From JAENVT01 sp040005915 (GTDB taxonomy: Bacteria; Actinomycetota; Acidimicrobiia; Acidimicrobiales; Ilumatobacteraceae), in NCBI GenBank assembly GCA_040005915.1, contig JBDTYA010000012.1:1-6460 (forward strand): a stretch of DNA of 6,460 bases. The letters are read 5' to 3'. The notes below the pieces were generated by a model. That model ran no database searches and had not been told where the DNA came from. It was given only the letters and a program-made list of their open reading frames with translations. Shown piece by piece: positions 5,773-6,460 of the stretch. Both the position numbers and the translations under genes were made by a program. The first letter of the stretch is position 1, and the number at the start of each line of letters is the position of its first letter.

Positions 5773-6261
5773 ATGGCCTACGTGTTCTGCAACCAGTGCG
5801 GCCACCGGAACCCTCCGGAATCGGGGTTCTGTTCCTCTTGCGGCAATGTTCTCGATCACATCGCCGACCACACGGTGACCCTCGCCAAGGTCGACCCGTT
5901 GCAGGACGCACCGGGTGTCGACGACGACGTTGTCGTCAGTGTCGGCGACCTCGACCAGGGTGTCGCGTCCTTGATCGTGCGATCCGGGACCCAGGCCGGC
6001 GACGCATTCGCGTTGCACGATCCGCTCACACGCCTCGGTCGTCATCCCGACAGCGAGATCAGCCTCGACGACATCACCGTGTCGCGTCGCCACGCCGAAG
6101 TCGAGCGAACGGCGAATGGCTATGTGGTCCGCGATGCGGGGTCGCTCAACGGCACCTACCTCAACGCCGAGCGCATCGACGACGAGGTCGTGTTGCGCCA
6201 GGGAGACGAGCTACAGGTCGGCAAGTTTCGTCTCGTCTTCTTCGAGCGATCCGACGCCTGA
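5773..6261 (+). CDS. Zinc-ribbon and FHA domain protein, GarA-like
   Basis: The 162-residue protein begins with a zinc ribbon: CNQC (6-9) and CSSC (20-23), a CxxC-x10-CxxC pattern. A linker (about 25-62) leads to an FHA domain (about 64-157) with all phosphothreonine-binding marks: GRHPDSEISLDD (89-100), TVSRRHAE (102-109), GSLNGTYLN (123-131) and the end QVGKFRLVF (148-156). The FHA half closely resembles mycobacterial GarA (OdhI in corynebacteria), which binds and controls 2-oxoglutarate dehydrogenase and glutamate enzymes. GarA is switched by phosphorylation of an N-terminal ETTS motif. That motif is absent; the only threonines before the FHA are Thr34 and Thr36 in DHTVTLAKVD, possible replacements. 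The position after gcvH and before a MerR gene matches garA. A GarA-type metabolic switch is likely but inferred; the zinc ribbon may add another partner. The ATG at 5773 puts the zinc ribbon at the N-terminus. Confidence 0.9.
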   Translation: MAYVFCNQCGHRNPPESGFCSSCGNVLDHIADHTVTLAKVDPLQDAPGVDDDVVVSVGDLDQGVASLIVRSGTQAGDAFALHDPLTRLGRHPDSEISLDDITVSRRHAEVERTANGYVVRDAGSLNGTYLNAERIDDEVVLRQGDELQVGKFRLVFFERSDA

Positions 6262-6263
6262 TA

Positions 6264-6273
6264 CATGATCATG
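6264..6273. other. 10-bp palindrome over the merR start codons
   Basis: CATGATCATG is a perfect palindrome that contains both possible ATG starts (6265 and 6271) of the MerR-type gene. It might be an autoregulatory site, but it is short and could arise from ATG-ATC-ATG coding alone. Confidence 0.2.
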
Positions 6274-6460
6274 CAAGAACGCCCATACCTATCGATCGGC
6301 GAAGTGCTGGGGCTCCTGCTCGAAGAGTTCCCCGATGTGACGATCTCCAAGATCAGGTTCCTCGAGAGTCAGGGTCTCATCGATCCCGAGCGAACCGCCA
6401 GTGGCTACCGCAAGTTCTACGACAACGATGTCGACCTGCTGCGGGTCATACTCCGCGAGC
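6265..6460 (+). CDS. MerR-family transcriptional regulator, FtsR/Rv1828-like (3' partial)
   Basis: The visible 65 residues begin MIMQERPYLSIGEVLGLLLEEF and continue with PDVTISKIRFLESQGLI and RTASGYRKFYDNDVDLLRVI, a winged-helix MerR DNA-binding domain. The SIGEVL...FPDVTISKIRFLE form is that of the actinobacterial FtsR/Rv1828 group. Corynebacterium FtsR controls ftsZ; these proteins lack the metal-binding Cys of classical MerR in the part seen here. The rest of the gene, including the effector or dimerisation region, is beyond the window. The start may be 6265 (3 bases after the FHA stop) or 6271 (9 bases after). Unlike the preceding genes it has no clear TANNNT hexamer at the usual distance, so it is probably co-transcribed with the FHA gene. 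In M. tuberculosis the equivalent gene also follows garA directly. Confidence 0.88.
   Translation, partial: MIMQERPYLSIGEVLGLLLEEFPDVTISKIRFLESQGLIDPERTASGYRKFYDNDVDLLRVILRE

Overview
The window is high-GC DNA in which nearly every base is coding. It looks like an actinobacterium, most likely of the Acidimicrobiia (Ilumatobacter-like) type. That placement is an inference. It rests on codon bias, on a pgsA-gcvH-FHA-merR order that matches the Mycobacterium tuberculosis Rv1822/Rv1826/Rv1827/Rv1828 neighbourhood, on the zinc-ribbon version of the FHA protein, and on the lack of Shine-Dalgarno sequences.

Left region (1-3572): a cell-surface module on the + strand. It starts inside a large secreted von Willebrand factor A (vWA) protein. 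The fold of that protein appears to be split by about 360 residues of tandem repeats: seven 8-residue units, then about seven 34-residue units. The protein ends in a Cys-containing beta-rich domain. Its stop codon overlaps the start of a second gene (ATGA), which has a prepilin/PilX-like N-terminus and a long beta-rich body. As written, the second gene is broken by a one-base frameshift near 2595-2600. Together the pair resembles the PilY1/PilX minor-pilin and tip-adhesin arrangement of type IV pili, by analogy only.

Middle region (3594-4720): two convergent housekeeping genes. One is a SRAP (HMCES/YedK-like) abasic-site DNA-protein crosslinker with all catalytic residues present. The other is a HIT-family nucleotide hydrolase on the minus strand.

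Right region (4783-6460): a tight + strand run. It encodes a CDP-alcohol phosphatidyltransferase (PgsA-like), the glycine cleavage H protein, a zinc-ribbon plus FHA protein whose FHA half is GarA-like, and the start of a MerR-family regulator of the FtsR/Rv1828 type that runs off the window. In mycobacteria the GarA-type FHA protein is a phospho-switch for 2-oxoglutarate and glutamate metabolism; conservation beside gcvH and merR suggests a related regulatory unit here.

All five genes from SRAP to FHA have a TANNNT (-10-like) hexamer 6 to 8 bases before the ATG and no ribosome binding site. This points to leaderless transcription even inside the apparently operonic run. Twice the hexamer is TAGTCT, and its TAG is the stop codon of the gene before. 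The divergent HIT/pgsA promoters share a perfect 14-bp palindrome where both -35 regions should be.

No RNA genes, insertion sequences, CRISPR arrays or convincing terminators were seen, and no gene-free stretch exceeds about 65 bases.
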